Under the pieces are notes generated by a model. It was not told where the DNA came from. It was given only the letters and a program-made list of their open reading frames with translations, and searched no databases. DNA of 64,000 nucleotides from Lactobacillus taiwanensis DSM 21401 (GTDB lineage Bacteria; Bacillota; Bacilli; Lactobacillales; Lactobacillaceae). The translations under genes were made by a program, and so were the position numbers. Every line of letters begins with the position of its first letter. The first letter of the stretch is position 1. Where the stretch lies: positions 17,504 through 81,503 of the forward strand of contig NZ_AYZG01000011.1 in the NCBI RefSeq assembly GCF_001436695.1, written 5' to 3'. This document shows, piece by piece, positions 18,291-29,044 of this stretch.

Positions 18291-19349
18291 ATGTTGACTG
18301 AACGGCAAGAACTTATTTTGAAGACTATTATTATGGACTTTACTCAGACGCATGAGCCGGTAGGTTCTAAGACCGTGACGAATCAACTGCCTGTCAAGGT
18401 CTCAAGTGCAACTATTCGAAACGAGATGGCTGCCTTAGAAGAGCAAGGTTTAATTGAAAAAACTCACTCTTCTAGTGGAAGGATTCCATCTAGTGCTGGT
18501 TATAGGTATTATTTGGATCATTTAATTAATCCAGTAAAGATACCAGCATCTGTTTATAATCAGATTGTTTATCAATTAGACCAACCTTTTCAGCAAGTTA
18601 ATGAAATCGTGCAAGAAGCTGCAAAGATATTGTCCGATTTAACTAACTATACTGCTTTTGCGGCAGGTCCTGAAACCCATTCTGTTAAAGTTACTGGTTT
18701 TAGGATTGTTCCTCTTTCTAGTCATCAAGTGATGGCTATCTTAGTTACTGATGATAGTAATGTTAAGAATCAAATCTATACTTTACCTCATCATACTAGT
18801 GGAGAAGAGATTGAAAAAGCGGTAAGATTGATCAATGACCACCTAGTTGGTAAGCCTCTTAGTTCAATTAATGAAGTGCTGCTTAAAAGAATTGCAGATC
18901 ATTTGGTAGCTGGCGGATCGGCACCTGAAATTTTAGATTTGCTCCAAGATGTTATTAAGGACGCTGCGAGTGAACAAATGTATGTTGATGGTCAAATTAA
19001 TCTTTTAAGTAATTACGAAAACGATGATTTAACGAAAGTTAAGTCATTATATAAGTTAATTGATCAAAACGATGCTATTTCAAGTTTGATTGGCTTTAAT
19101 CCAGAAGATGAAATTAAAGATGGTACTAATTCGAAAGTTCAAGTTAAGTTGGGCTCAGAATTACCATCAGATTTGTTAGAAGATTATAGCTTGCTTACTG
19201 CACAATATAGTGTTGGTAAATATGGTAAAGGAACAATTGCACTGCTAGGGCCAACTAACATGCCATACTCGCAGATGATCGGACTACTCGAGTATTTTAG
19301 AAATGAACTAGCAAAGAAATTGTTGGATTATTATGGTAGATTTAAGTAA
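18291..19349 (+). CDS. hrcA: Heat-inducible transcription repressor HrcA
   Basis: Repressor of class I heat-shock genes that binds CIRCE and needs GroEL to stay active. The 352-aa protein has an N-terminal winged helix ([46 protein letters not shown]) with the family hallmark SSGRIPS near residue 62. The RBS is GGGGGCGAG. First gene of hrcA-grpE-dnaK-dnaJ, and autoregulated through the two CIRCE sites just upstream. Confidence 0.96.
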   Translation: MLTERQELILKTIIMDFTQTHEPVGSKTVTNQLPVKVSSATIRNEMAALEEQGLIEKTHSSSGRIPSSAGYRYYLDHLINPVKIPASVYNQIVYQLDQPFQQVNEIVQEAAKILSDLTNYTAFAAGPETHSVKVTGFRIVPLSSHQVMAILVTDDSNVKNQIYTLPHHTSGEEIEKAVRLINDHLVGKPLSSINEVLLKRIADHLVAGGSAPEILDLLQDVIKDAASEQMYVDGQINLLSNYENDDLTKVKSLYKLIDQNDAISSLIGFNPEDEIKDGTNSKVQVKLGSELPSDLLEDYSLLTAQYSVGKYGKGTIALLGPTNMPYSQMIGLLEYFRNELAKKLLDYYGRFK

Positions 19350-19360
19350 GGAGGTTAGCT

Positions 19361-19939
19361 GTGAGTAAAGAAGAGTTTCCGCATGAAAAGGATTTAAAAG
19401 ACGAGGTGACCCCAGATAAGGCACCAAAAAAAGATCCCCAATCAGCTCCGAAAGAGGAAGTTAAGGAAAATCCAGCAAAAGATTATGAAAAGGAAATTGC
19501 TGAACTAACTGCTAAAAATACGGATCTTGAAGATAGATACTTACGTAGCGAAGCAGAGATTCAAAATATGCAAGCCCGTTATGCAAAAGAACGTGCTCAA
19601 TTAATTAAGTATGAATCTCAAAGCTTAGCTAAAGAAGTTTTGCCTGCAATGGATAATTTAGAGCGTGCATTAGCTGTTGAAGCTGATGATGAAGCTGCTA
19701 AACAACTTCAAAAAGGTGTTCAGATGACTCTTGATTCATTAGTTAAATCAATGAAAGATCAAGGAATTACTGAAATTAAAGCTGAAGGCGAACCTTTCGA
19801 TCCATCTCTTCATCAAGCTGTACAAACTGTCGCAGCGGAAAATGATAATCAAAAGGATCACGTAGTTAAAGTTTTACAAAAAGGATATCAATATAAAGAT
19901 AGAACATTAAGACCAGCAATGGTTGTAGTGGCTCAATAA
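19361..19939 (+). CDS. grpE: Nucleotide exchange factor GrpE
   Basis: Exchange factor for DnaK. It starts with GTG at 19361, after GGAGGTTAGCT. The 192-aa protein has an acidic, lysine-rich disordered N-terminus, a long coiled coil (about 45-110, [14 protein letters not shown]), and the beta-wing with the signature [31 protein letters not shown]. It lies 11 bp after hrcA and 17 bp before dnaK. Confidence 0.96.
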   Translation: MSKEEFPHEKDLKDEVTPDKAPKKDPQSAPKEEVKENPAKDYEKEIAELTAKNTDLEDRYLRSEAEIQNMQARYAKERAQLIKYESQSLAKEVLPAMDNLERALAVEADDEAAKQLQKGVQMTLDSLVKSMKDQGITEIKAEGEPFDPSLHQAVQTVAAENDNQKDHVVKVLQKGYQYKDRTLRPAMVVVAQ

Positions 19940-19956
19940 GAAAGGAAGTTATATTT

Positions 19957-21828
19957 ATGTCAAAAGTTATTGGTATTGACTTAGGTACGACTAACTCAGC
20001 AGTTGCCGTGCTTGAAGGAAAAGAACCTAAGATTATTACTAACCCAGAAGGTAACCGTACTACTCCTTCTGTAGTTGCATTTAAGAATGGTGAAATTCAA
20101 GTTGGTGAAGTTGCAAAGCGTCAAGCTATAACTAACCCTAACACTATTGTTTCAATCAAGAGTCATATGGGTGAAGAAGGCTACAAGGTTAAAGTTGGCG
20201 ATAAGGAATATACACCACAAGAAATTTCAGCTTTCATTTTGCAATACATCAAGAAGTTTTCTGAAGACTACTTAGGTGAAAAGGTAACTGATGCAGTTAT
20301 TACTGTTCCTGCTTACTTTAATGATGCGCAACGTCAAGCCACTAAAGATGCTGGTAAAATTGCTGGCTTAAATGTTCAAAGAATTATCAATGAACCAACT
20401 GCTTCAGCTTTAGCATATGGTCTTGATAAAGATGAAAATGATGAAAAAGTCTTAGTATACGACCTTGGTGGTGGTACTTTCGATGTTTCTATCTTGCAAT
20501 TAGGTGATGGAGTTTTCCAAGTATTGTCAACTAATGGTGATACTCACCTTGGTGGTGATGACTTTGATAAAAGAATTATGGATTGGTTAATCCAAAACTT
20601 TAAAGAAGAAAATGGTGTTGACTTATCTAACGATAAGATGGCTTTACAACGTTTAAAGGATGCTGCTGAGAAAGCTAAGAAAGACTTATCTGGCGTTTCA
20701 TCAACTCATATTTCACTTCCATTTATTTCTGCGGGGGAAGCTGGTCCTCTTCACCTTGAAGCAGATTTGACTCGTGCCAAGTTTGATGAATTAACTGATG
20801 ACTTAGTCCAAAAGACTAAGATTGCTTTTGATAATGCATTAAGCGATGCTGGTTTAACTGTTAACGATATTGATAAAGTTATTTTAAACGGTGGTTCAAC
20901 TCGTATTCCTGCAGTTCAAAAGGCAGTTAAAGAATGGGCTGGTAAAGAACCTGACCACTCAATCAACCCTGATGAAGCTGTTGCTCTTGGTGCCGCAATT
21001 CAAGGCGGTGTTATTTCCGGTGATGTTAAGGATATCGTTTTACTTGATGTTACTCCATTATCACTTGGTATCGAAACTATGGGTGGTGTATTTACTAAGT
21101 TAATTGATAGAAATACCACTATTCCTACTTCAAAGAGTCAAATCTTCTCAACTGCAGCTGATAATCAACCAGCCGTAGATGTTCACGTATTACAAGGTGA
21201 ACGTCCAATGGCAGCTGACGATAAAACCTTAGGACGCTTTGAATTGACTGATATTCCACCAGCACCACGTGGTGTTCCACAGATTCAAGTTACTTTTGAT
21301 ATCGATAAGAATGGTATCGTAAATGTATCTGCTAAAGATATGGGTACTGGTAAGGAACAAAAGATTACCATTAAGAGTTCCTCTGGTTTGTCAGATGAAG
21401 AAATCAAGAAGATGCAAAAAGATGCTGAAGAGCATGCAGAAGAAGACAAGAAGCGTAAGGAAGAAGTCGATTTACGTAACGAAGTAGATCAATTAATCTT
21501 CACTACTGAAAAGACTTTGAAGGAAACTAAAGGCAAAGTTCCAGAAACTGAAACTAAGAACGTTCAAGATGCTTTAGATGCTTTGAAGAAGGCACAAAAG
21601 GATAACAACTTGGATGAAATGAAGGAAAAGAAAGAAGCTTTGTCAAAGGCTGCTCAAGATTTAGCTGTCAAGCTTTACCAACAAAATGGTGGTGCTCAAG
21701 GTGCAGCTGGTCAAGCAGGCCCACAAGGTACGCAAGGCGGTCAACCAAATAATGATAATGGCTCTGACAACGGTCAAGGTGGTTCAACTGTTGATGGAGA
21801 CTTTCACAAGGTAGACCCTGATAAGTAA
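19957..21828 (+). CDS. dnaK: Chaperone DnaK (Hsp70)
   Basis: ATP-dependent chaperone. The 623-aa protein has the ATPase signatures [29 protein letters not shown] and [14 protein letters not shown], the linker [19 protein letters not shown], the substrate-binding domain, and a Gln/Gly-rich disordered tail ending DFHKVDPDK. The Gram-positive type lacks the 24-residue N-lobe insertion of proteobacterial DnaK. RBS AGAAAGGAAG. Controlled by CIRCE upstream of hrcA. Confidence 0.98.
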   Translation: MSKVIGIDLGTTNSAVAVLEGKEPKIITNPEGNRTTPSVVAFKNGEIQVGEVAKRQAITNPNTIVSIKSHMGEEGYKVKVGDKEYTPQEISAFILQYIKKFSEDYLGEKVTDAVITVPAYFNDAQRQATKDAGKIAGLNVQRIINEPTASALAYGLDKDENDEKVLVYDLGGGTFDVSILQLGDGVFQVLSTNGDTHLGGDDFDKRIMDWLIQNFKEENGVDLSNDKMALQRLKDAAEKAKKDLSGVSSTHISLPFISAGEAGPLHLEADLTRAKFDELTDDLVQKTKIAFDNALSDAGLTVNDIDKVILNGGSTRIPAVQKAVKEWAGKEPDHSINPDEAVALGAAIQGGVISGDVKDIVLLDVTPLSLGIETMGGVFTKLIDRNTTIPTSKSQIFSTAADNQPAVDVHVLQGERPMAADDKTLGRFELTDIPPAPRGVPQIQVTFDIDKNGIVNVSAKDMGTGKEQKITIKSSSGLSDEEIKKMQKDAEEHAEEDKKRKEEVDLRNEVDQLIFTTEKTLKETKGKVPETETKNVQDALDALKKAQKDNNLDEMKEKKEALSKAAQDLAVKLYQQNGGAQGAAGQAGPQGTQGGQPNNDNGSDNGQGGSTVDGDFHKVDPDK

Positions 21829-21851
21829 AAAGATTTATAATTGAATCAAAC

Positions 21852-21888
21852 AAGAAAAGAACTGCGTGATTGTAGTTCTTTTCTTTTA
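21852..21888 (+). terminator. Terminator between dnaK and dnaJ
   Basis: Twelve-base perfect stem AAGAAAAGAACT / AGTTCTTTTCTT with a 10-base loop, followed by TTATG. Probably partial, tuning dnaJ below dnaK. No separate dnaJ promoter is obvious in the 79-bp gap. Confidence 0.8.
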
Positions 21889-21907
21889 TGAATAAAGGAG
21901 TTTTCAG

Positions 21908-23074
21908 ATGGCACAACGTGATTATTATGATGTGCTGGGTGTTGATAAAAATGCTAGTGAAAGTGACATTAATAAAGCTTACCGTAAACTAGCAAAGAAG
22001 TATCACCCAGACTTGAACCATGAACCTGGCGCTGAAGAGAAATATAAAGAAGTCAATGAAGCATATGAGGTTCTGCATGATAAGCAAAAAAGAGCTCAAT
22101 ATGATCAATTTGGTCAAGCCGGTGTAAATGGTCAGGGCGGCTTTGGCGGCCAAGGCTTCGGCGGTTTTGGTAACCAAGGAGGATATTCTTCTCAAGGCTT
22201 TAGTGATTTTGGTGATATTTTTGGTGATATCTTTGGCTCAGCATTTGGCGGAGGTAGAAGTCGAGTAGATCCAACTGCTCCTCAAAAAGGTCAAGATTTA
22301 GATTACACTATGACTATTGACTTTATGGATGCAATTAAAGGCAAGAAAACTGACATCACTTATACAAGGAGTGAAGTATGTCCAACTTGTGATGGCTCTG
22401 GTGCTGAAAAAGGTACACATCCAATTACTTGTGAAAAATGTCATGGGACTGGTGTAATGACTGTAACTCGTCAGACTCCGCTTGGTGTTATTCAACAACA
22501 AACTACCTGTGACAAGTGTGGCGGACGTGGTACTATCATTAAACATCCGTGCCAAACTTGTCATGGACAAGGTACTATTGATAAGAAGCAAACTCTTGAA
22601 GTTAAGGTACCAGCTGGTATTGATAATGGTCAACAAATTCGCTTGAGCGGTCAAGGTGAAGCCGGTAAAAATGGTGGTCCTTACGGGGATCTATATATTG
22701 TCTTTAGAGTTAAACCAAGTAAAGAATTTAGAAGAAATGGCACAACTATTTATAGTGAAGCACCGATTTCTTTTGCTCAAGCAGCTTTAGGAGATAAAAT
22801 TCGCGTAAATACTGTTCATGGACCAGTTGATTTGACTATTCCAGCCGGTACTCAACCTAACACTACCTTCAAATTACGCGGTCAAGGTGTTCCTAAGATT
22901 AATGGTACTGGTAATGGAGACCAAGAAGTAACGGTTAAGGTTGTCATTCCAAAGAAGATTAATGATAAGCAAAAAGAAGCTTTAGTTGATTATGTTAAAG
23001 CTGGTGGTGGTAATATTTCTCCTCAAGAAAAGAATTTTTTTGAACGTTTAAAAGACAAATTAAACGGAGAATAA
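21908..23074 (+). CDS. dnaJ: Chaperone DnaJ (Hsp40)
   Basis: Co-chaperone stimulating DnaK. The 388-aa protein has a J domain with HPD ([10 protein letters not shown]), a Gly/Phe region (about 75-115), four CxxCxGxG zinc motifs ([34 protein letters not shown]; about 157-220) and the C-terminal substrate-binding domain. RBS AAAGGAG. Normal length and order for a lactobacillus heat-shock operon. Confidence 0.98.
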   Translation: MAQRDYYDVLGVDKNASESDINKAYRKLAKKYHPDLNHEPGAEEKYKEVNEAYEVLHDKQKRAQYDQFGQAGVNGQGGFGGQGFGGFGNQGGYSSQGFSDFGDIFGDIFGSAFGGGRSRVDPTAPQKGQDLDYTMTIDFMDAIKGKKTDITYTRSEVCPTCDGSGAEKGTHPITCEKCHGTGVMTVTRQTPLGVIQQQTTCDKCGGRGTIIKHPCQTCHGQGTIDKKQTLEVKVPAGIDNGQQIRLSGQGEAGKNGGPYGDLYIVFRVKPSKEFRRNGTTIYSEAPISFAQAALGDKIRVNTVHGPVDLTIPAGTQPNTTFKLRGQGVPKINGTGNGDQEVTVKVVIPKKINDKQKEALVDYVKAGGGNISPQEKNFFERLKDKLNGE

Positions 23075-23079
23075 ATAAA

Positions 23080-23121
23080 GAACGTATATCTCTAAAAGAC
23101 TGAGATATACGTTCTATTTTT
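23080..23121 (+). terminator. Terminator after dnaJ
   Basis: Perfect 13-bp stem GAACGTATATCTC / GAGATATACGTTC with a nine-base loop, then TATTTTTAT. Confidence 0.9.
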
Positions 23122-23180
23122 ATATTGGACAATCATTTATCAAAATATTGCATTAAGAATTTTATCTAGTAGGCTGCCTT

Positions 23181-23189
23181 TGATATAAT
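23181..23189 (+). promoter_or_regulatory. Extended -10 promoter of lepA
   Basis: TG-A-TATAAT with a consensus -10 hexamer at 23184-23189, 25 bp before the lepA start. The -35 is weak. Confidence 0.6.
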
Positions 23190-23213
23190 TAATAAAGCGA
23201 AAAAGGTGAGAAC

Positions 23214-25052
23214 ATGGATATAAAGAAATTACAAGATTATCAAAAACATATTCGAAATTTTTCAATCGTTGCTCATATTGATCATGGTAAATCAACGATT
23301 GCAGATCGTATTTTAGAGTTAACAGATACTGTTTCTGAACGTCAAATGAAAAATCAATTGCTTGACGATATGCCGCTAGAACGTCAACGTGGTATTACTA
23401 TTAAGTTGAACTCTGTTGAAGTAAAATATCATGCTGAAGATGGAGAAACTTATATTTTTCACTTAATTGATACACCAGGACATGTGGACTTTTCTTATGA
23501 AGTATCAAGATCACTGGCTGCTTGTGAAGGAGCTCTTTTAGTAGTAGATGCTACTCAGGGTGTTCAAGCACAAACTTTAGCTAATACTTATTTAGCAATT
23601 GATGATGACTTAGAAATTTTACCAGTCATTAACAAGATCGATTTACCATCAGCGGATCCGGACATGTGTAAAAATGAAATTGAAGAAATGATTGGGCTTG
23701 ATGCGTCAGATGCAGTTGAAGTTTCTGGTAAAACTGGACAAGGTATCCCTGAATTACTTGAAGAGATTGTTAAAAAAGTACCAGCTCCTGATGGTAATTT
23801 AAATGCTCCGTTGAAAGCTTTGATTTTTGATTCGAAGTATGACGATTATCGCGGAGTAGTTTTATCAGTTCGAATTGAAGAAGGTACTGTTAAACCTGGA
23901 GATAAAATTCGAATTATGAATACTGGTAAAGAATTTGAAGTAACAGAAGTTGGTGTTTCCAGTCCTCATCCTGTTAAAAAAGATATGTTAATTGCTGGGG
24001 ATGTTGGATATTTAACTGCAAATATTAAGTCTGTTCGTGAAACTCGTGTCGGTGATACGATCACTAGCGCTGAAAATCCTACTGAAAAACCACTTCCTGG
24101 TTATCGTCAAATTCCACCGATGGTTTATTCTGGTATGTATCCAGTTGATAATCAAAAATATGATGATTTAAAAGAAGCTTTACAAAAACTACAATTAAAT
24201 GATGCGGCTTTAGAATTTGAGCCTGAAACTTCTCAAGCACTTGGTTTTGGATTTCGTTGCGGCTTTTTAGGATTACTTCATATGGATGTTGTACAAGAAA
24301 GACTTGAGCAAGAATTTGGTATGGATTTAATCATGACTGCGCCAAGTGTAGATTATCATGCGATTATGAATGATGGCTCAACTAAATTAATCGATAACCC
24401 AGCAGATTTACCGGATGCTGGTGAATATAGAGAAGTTCAAGAACCTTATGTTAAGGCAGAAGTTATGGTACCAAATGATTTTGTTGGTCCGGTAATGGAG
24501 TTATGTCAACGAAAACGTGGCGAATTTGTAACAATGGACTATCTTGACAAGTATCGAGTAAATGTTATTTACAATATGCCACTGGCTGAAATTATTTATG
24601 ACTTTTTTGATGAGTTGAAGTCTTCAACTAAAGGATATGCTTCTCTTGATTATGAAATAACTGGTTATCGTGCAACGGACTTAGTTAAGATTGATATGTT
24701 ACTTAATAAAGAGCCAATCGATGCTCTTAGTTTTATTGCACACCGTGAAGAAGCGCAAAACCGTGCTCGTCAAATGACTACAATGCTTAAGAAATTAATT
24801 CCACGTCAAAACTTTGAAGTTGATATTCAAGGTGCAATTGGTGCTAAAATTATTTCTCGTGCGACAATTAAACCTTATCGTAAAGACGTTACTTGGAAAA
24901 TCCATACTGGTGACCCAGATAGACGTGCTAAATTACTTGAAAAGCAACGTCGTGGTAAAAAGAGAATGAAGGCAGTTGGAAAAGTGGAAGTACCTCAAGA
25001 TGCATTCATGGCTGTCTTAAAAATGAATGATGATGATATCAAAGGTAAATAA
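23214..25052 (+). CDS. lepA: Elongation factor 4 (LepA), ribosomal back-translocase
   Basis: Translational GTPase that remodels stalled or mis-translocated ribosomes. The 612-aa protein has the G motifs [21 protein letters not shown] and NKIDLP, the switch segment [12 protein letters not shown]-like domains, and the LepA-specific C-terminal domain rich in Arg/Lys ([16 protein letters not shown]). RBS AAAGGTGAG. Standalone after the dnaJ terminator. Confidence 0.97.
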   Translation: MDIKKLQDYQKHIRNFSIVAHIDHGKSTIADRILELTDTVSERQMKNQLLDDMPLERQRGITIKLNSVEVKYHAEDGETYIFHLIDTPGHVDFSYEVSRSLAACEGALLVVDATQGVQAQTLANTYLAIDDDLEILPVINKIDLPSADPDMCKNEIEEMIGLDASDAVEVSGKTGQGIPELLEEIVKKVPAPDGNLNAPLKALIFDSKYDDYRGVVLSVRIEEGTVKPGDKIRIMNTGKEFEVTEVGVSSPHPVKKDMLIAGDVGYLTANIKSVRETRVGDTITSAENPTEKPLPGYRQIPPMVYSGMYPVDNQKYDDLKEALQKLQLNDAALEFEPETSQALGFGFRCGFLGLLHMDVVQERLEQEFGMDLIMTAPSVDYHAIMNDGSTKLIDNPADLPDAGEYREVQEPYVKAEVMVPNDFVGPVMELCQRKRGEFVTMDYLDKYRVNVIYNMPLAEIIYDFFDELKSSTKGYASLDYEITGYRATDLVKIDMLLNKEPIDALSFIAHREEAQNRARQMTTMLKKLIPRQNFEVDIQGAIGAKIISRATIKPYRKDVTWKIHTGDPDRRAKLLEKQRRGKKRMKAVGKVEVPQDAFMAVLKMNDDDIKGK

Positions 25053-25068
25053 TAATTGCTAACTTTAT

Positions 25069-25100
25069 AGGTGTATCAAGGATACTTGGTATGCCTTTTT
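25069..25100 (+). terminator. Terminator after lepA
   Basis: Twelve-base stem AGGTGTATCAAG / CTTGGTATGCCT containing three G-T wobbles, GATA loop, then TTTT. Confidence 0.8.
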
Positions 25101-25155
25101 CCGTTTCTTTTAGAAATTTACGTATATTTAGATCAGTATTATTTTTTGTAAATTG

Positions 25156-25164
25156 TGTTAGAAT
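25156..25164 (+). promoter_or_regulatory. Extended -10 promoter of the sortase gene
   Basis: TG-T-TAGAAT 36 bp before the start codon; the -35 is not convincing. Confidence 0.45.
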
Positions 25165-25199
25165 TTATAACAGCATTAATAAATTAAGGATAAAAACAA

Positions 25200-25889
25200 A
25201 TGACAAAACATACAAAAAATACTACTAAAAAAACATGGATAATTCGAATTGTTGCAATCATTCTTTTAATTGTTGGATTAGGGATGATTTTTAATAGTCA
25301 AATTCGGGATATAATGGTTAGGCAGAATCAAATAACTGCTCTAAAAAAGTTGAATAAAGAAACTGTTAAGAAAAATCAGAAGAAAGAGGGAATGTTTGAT
25401 TTTTCTAAAGTAGAAGAAATTGATTTTGGACAGGTAACAAAATCTCGGGTGAAAAATACTGCTGATGCAATTGGTGCAATTGCTGTTCCAAGTGTGAATA
25501 TGTATTTACCAATTATGAAAGGTCTAAGTAATGATGCCATGTCAACTGGAGGAGGCACTATGCGTCCTGACCAGGTAATGGGAAAGGGAAACTATCCTTT
25601 AGCAGGTCACTATATGACTGCTAAGGGTGTTCTGTTTTCACCACTTGAAAATACTAAAATAGGTGAAAAAGTATATTTAACAAATCTTGATAAAATTTAT
25701 GTTTATCGCATATATATGAAAAAAATTGTTGATCCAACAGCGGTATGGTTAGTAGATAACACGAAACAAAATATTGTTACTTTAATTACCTGTGCTGATG
25801 GTGGAGTTAATCGTTGGGCAATCAGAGGAAAGTTAATTACTGAGAAGCCCGCGACTGATAAAAATTTACAAGTCTTTAAACTTAAATAA
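25200..25889 (+). CDS. srtA: Class A sortase
   Basis: Membrane-anchored transpeptidase that links LPxTG surface proteins to the peptidoglycan cross-bridge. The 229-aa protein has one N-terminal membrane helix (about 13-31), then an extracellular sortase barrel. The catalytic residues are visible: His137 (LAGHYM), Cys198 (TLITCADGG) and Arg205 (VNRWAIRG). It is monocistronic, not beside pilin or LPxTG genes, as expected of a housekeeping SrtA. Confidence 0.93.
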   Translation: MTKHTKNTTKKTWIIRIVAIILLIVGLGMIFNSQIRDIMVRQNQITALKKLNKETVKKNQKKEGMFDFSKVEEIDFGQVTKSRVKNTADAIGAIAVPSVNMYLPIMKGLSNDAMSTGGGTMRPDQVMGKGNYPLAGHYMTAKGVLFSPLENTKIGEKVYLTNLDKIYVYRIYMKKIVDPTAVWLVDNTKQNIVTLITCADGGVNRWAIRGKLITEKPATDKNLQVFKLK

Positions 25890-25934
25890 GAGGGTTTACT
25901 TCTGGGATGAGGAAAGTAAATCCTTTTTAATTTT

Positions 25935-25943
25935 TGCTATAAT
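25935..25943 (+). promoter_or_regulatory. Extended -10 promoter of recJ
   Basis: TG-C-TATAAT, a full extended -10 consensus 44 bp before the recJ start. Confidence 0.6.
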
Positions 25944-25987
25944 AGAAAATTAGATGTTTATAAATGATTTAGGTGAACTAGAAAATA

Positions 25988-28258
25988 ATGAAATGGCAAC
26001 AAAGACAAGCAACTAATTTAGATCAACAATTGATAGAAGATTATGGCTTAACAGATATCCAGGCAAAGCTTTTTGCACTTAGAGGTATCGATACTACAGA
26101 AAAGTTGGATTTCTGGTTAAATGCAACTGAAGAAGATCTAGCAGATCCATTTTTAATGCATGATATGGAAAAAACTATTAATCGAATTAATCAGGCAATT
26201 GATAATGGTGAGAAAATCACTATTTATGGCGATTATGATGCTGACGGAATTACTGCGACGAGTATTATGATGGATACTTTGGAAATTTTAGGAGCTGATG
26301 TTCACTTTTTCATTCCAGATCGCTTTAAAGATGGCTATGGACCAAGTATGGATCGTTATCAAGATATTGTAAACGATGGTACAAAGCTTATTATTACAGT
26401 CGATAATGGTGTAACGGGTGTTGAAGAGATTAAATATGCTCAAGAACATGGTGTAGATGTAATTTTAAGTGACCACCATACTTTCCAAGATGAAAAGCCA
26501 GCTGCTTTTAGTACTGTTCATTGTAATTATCCGGGTCAAAAATATCCTTTTGATGATTATTGCGGGGCAGGAGTTGCATATACAATTTGCCGAGCTTTAA
26601 TGCAAGATACGATGCCAGAACTACTTGATTTAGCGATGATTGGGACTATCGGTGATATGGTCAAAGTGACAGGAGAAGGTCATATCATTGTTAAACGTGG
26701 TTTAGATATTTTAAACCAAACAGAAAGACCGGGTCTGCGAGCTCTAATTAAGCAAGCTGGCTTAACAATGGGACAAATTAATGCAACTGACGTTGGTTTT
26801 AATATTGCTCCACGATTAAATGCCGTAGGTCGCCTTGCGGATGCTAGTTTGGCTGTTGAGTTACTTTTAAGTGATGATGAAGAACAAGCAGAAGAAATAG
26901 CTGCTAAAATTGAAGAATTAAACAACGAGCGAAAAGAACTTACAACTGAAGTTTATGAGAATTGTTTAGCTCAAGTAAAGGATAATGGTTGGCAACATCG
27001 AGATACTCTAGTTTTATATAATCCAAACTTTCATGAAGGAGTGTTAGGGTTAGTAGCAAATAAAATTGTAGAGAAATTACATAAGCCAACTCTTGTTCTT
27101 ACAAAAGATGATGAAGGAGAGTTAAAGGGATCAGGTCGCTCAAGTGAGGGCTTTAATTTATTTGATGCTTTAGAGCCAATGAAAGAAGATTTATTAGATA
27201 AATTTGGTGGTCATGATTTTGCCTGCGGATTATCTTTGAGATCAGATAAGTTAGAGGAATTACGGGAACGTTTTGAAAAAAGTTTAAAGCCAACTACTAG
27301 TCTTGAAGTTAAAGATTTTGATTTTGAATTAAATTTAAGAGAGGTCTCACCAGAAACTCTAAACGAAATTGATTTGGTTGGTCCGTTTGGTACTGGTAAT
27401 CCAGAGCCTATTTTCAGCATTACTGAGCCTCATATTAAGAGTTTGTTTAAAATGGGGAAGGAAAAAAATCATGTTAAATTCACTGCTGAAAAGAATAAAG
27501 GAAAACTAACAGTAGTTGGTTTTAATAAAGGATTTTTAAATCAGAATTTACTTCCGTTTGTTAAGGAACTTTATGTAACTTTATCAATTAATACTTGGAA
27601 GAATGTATCTACAGTTCAAGGAATGCTTGCTGGGATTGAATATGGCGCACCTAAATTAGCCGTTTTTGATCAAGTAATTGATATGCGTAAAGAGGATTAT
27701 GTGATGGGATTTGCCGATAAGTATCTAATTTTTGATAAAGATACTGTTTCTTGGGCTAGAAACGGATTAGGAATTCCAGAAGAAAAGATAAGTTTAGCTA
27801 AAGACTATCATGGTAGTTCTGAAGTGGTGGCGTTATTAGATACACCACGTAATCAAATTGAATTAAATAAAGCTTTAGAAAATAACTATCAGCAACTATA
27901 TTTGCGTTTTTTATTTGATAAATTACCTATTAATGATTTGCCAAGTAGGGATGCTTTCGGAAAAACTTTAAAATATATTTATGCCCATCCTGATTTGACT
28001 ATTGATGATTATCGGACTGTATCGCCATATTTAGGGTTAGATTATCAGACAGTTCTGTTTATCTTAAGAGTTTTCTTTGAATTAAAATTTGTATCATTTA
28101 CTGATGGAAAAATCATTGGAAATAAAAATCCTGAAAGTAAAAAATTAACCGCCTCTAGATATTTTAATAGTATTGCATCCCAGATAAAATTCACTAATCA
28201 ATTAAAAAATATACCGACTGATCAATTAATTAATTATGTCATGCAATATTTGAAGTGA
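25988..28258 (+). CDS. recJ: Single-stranded-DNA-specific exonuclease RecJ
   Basis: 5'-3' exonuclease of the DHH family used in recombination and mismatch repair. The 756-aa protein has the phosphoesterase motifs YGDYDADGITATSIM (about 79), VDNGVTG and LSDHHT (about 163), and the DHHA1 motif GHDFACGLSL with GSGRS (about 380-415). The OB domain and a long C-terminal Firmicutes extension follow. RBS AGGTGA. apt follows 134 bp downstream with its own promoter, a common lactobacillus arrangement. Confidence 0.94.
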   Translation: MKWQQRQATNLDQQLIEDYGLTDIQAKLFALRGIDTTEKLDFWLNATEEDLADPFLMHDMEKTINRINQAIDNGEKITIYGDYDADGITATSIMMDTLEILGADVHFFIPDRFKDGYGPSMDRYQDIVNDGTKLIITVDNGVTGVEEIKYAQEHGVDVILSDHHTFQDEKPAAFSTVHCNYPGQKYPFDDYCGAGVAYTICRALMQDTMPELLDLAMIGTIGDMVKVTGEGHIIVKRGLDILNQTERPGLRALIKQAGLTMGQINATDVGFNIAPRLNAVGRLADASLAVELLLSDDEEQAEEIAAKIEELNNERKELTTEVYENCLAQVKDNGWQHRDTLVLYNPNFHEGVLGLVANKIVEKLHKPTLVLTKDDEGELKGSGRSSEGFNLFDALEPMKEDLLDKFGGHDFACGLSLRSDKLEELRERFEKSLKPTTSLEVKDFDFELNLREVSPETLNEIDLVGPFGTGNPEPIFSITEPHIKSLFKMGKEKNHVKFTAEKNKGKLTVVGFNKGFLNQNLLPFVKELYVTLSINTWKNVSTVQGMLAGIEYGAPKLAVFDQVIDMRKEDYVMGFADKYLIFDKDTVSWARNGLGIPEEKISLAKDYHGSSEVVALLDTPRNQIELNKALENNYQQLYLRFLFDKLPINDLPSRDAFGKTLKYIYAHPDLTIDDYRTVSPYLGLDYQTVLFILRVFFELKFVSFTDGKIIGNKNPESKKLTASRYFNSIASQIKFTNQLKNIPTDQLINYVMQYLK

Positions 28259-28318
28259 TCATTACTAGTTATAAATTGTTAAAAAGTTCGTCTTAAGCCT
28301 GATTTTGAAGGGAAAATT

Positions 28319-28327
28319 TGGTAAAAT
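28319..28327 (+). promoter_or_regulatory. Extended -10 promoter of apt
   Basis: TG-G-TAAAAT 65 bp before apt, with no recognisable -35. No guanine or PRPP riboswitch is apparent in the short leader. Confidence 0.5.
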
Positions 28328-28392
28328 ATACAAGTCAAAGACCGCTGAGTCTAATTTTTCAATGAGAGTCTAAAATGGAGGTTTCTCTTTAA

Positions 28393-28920
28393 ATGGCAAT
28401 TGATTTTAAAGAACATATTGCAAGTGTACAGGATTTTCCAAATAAGGGGATTGTTTTTCGTGATATTACCCCAATCTTGCAAGATGGCAAGTTATATCGC
28501 GCTGCTACCCATGAATTGGCTGAATATGCTAAGAGTCGTGGAGCAGAAGTGATTGTTGGACCAGAAGCACGTGGATTTATTGTTGGCTGTCCTGTTGCAA
28601 CAGAGTTGGGAGTTGGTTTCATACCAGCTCGTAAACCTCATAAGTTGCCACGCGAAGTAGAAAGTGCTTCTTACGATTTAGAATATGGTTCTAATGTCTT
28701 AGAAATGCATAAAGATGCAATTAAGCCAGGTCAAAAAGTAGTAATTTGCGATGACTTAATGGCTACTGCAGGTACTCTTCACGCAACTAAAGAATTAATT
28801 GAAAACTTGGGTGGAGAAGTAGTTGGAGCAGCATTTTATATTGAATTGACGGATTTAAAGGGAAGAGAACAATTCCCAGACTTAGATATTTATTCTTTAG
28901 TTAAATATAGCGGTGCTTAA
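28393..28920 (+). CDS. apt: Adenine phosphoribosyltransferase
   Basis: Purine salvage: adenine plus PRPP to AMP. The 175-aa protein has the PRPP-binding motif [14 protein letters not shown] (about 116-129), GPEARGFI and the family N-terminus [24 protein letters not shown] at ideal spacing. Ends at a strong terminator. Confidence 0.97.
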   Translation: MAIDFKEHIASVQDFPNKGIVFRDITPILQDGKLYRAATHELAEYAKSRGAEVIVGPEARGFIVGCPVATELGVGFIPARKPHKLPREVESASYDLEYGSNVLEMHKDAIKPGQKVVICDDLMATAGTLHATKELIENLGGEVVGAAFYIELTDLKGREQFPDLDIYSLVKYSGA

Positions 28921-28929
28921 TGCCTGAAA

Positions 28930-28953
28930 GGAACTCGATCGAGTTCCTTTTTA
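28930..28953 (+). terminator. Terminator after apt
   Basis: GGAACTCGATCGAGTTCC is an 18-base perfect palindrome followed by TTTTTATTTT. Confidence 0.9.
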
Positions 28954-29044
28954 TTTTGTTTATTTTTAATCTCTTTTGTATTAGTTTAACAAAAAGCGCA
29001 TAATAGTTAATGTTTGTATGAAAGAGGGAGTGTTTTAGTTTTTT

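Noticed and set aside
22298..22654. 118-codon minus-strand ORF opposite dnaJ
   Set aside because: Antisense to conserved dnaJ zinc motifs, with no RBS; frame shadow.
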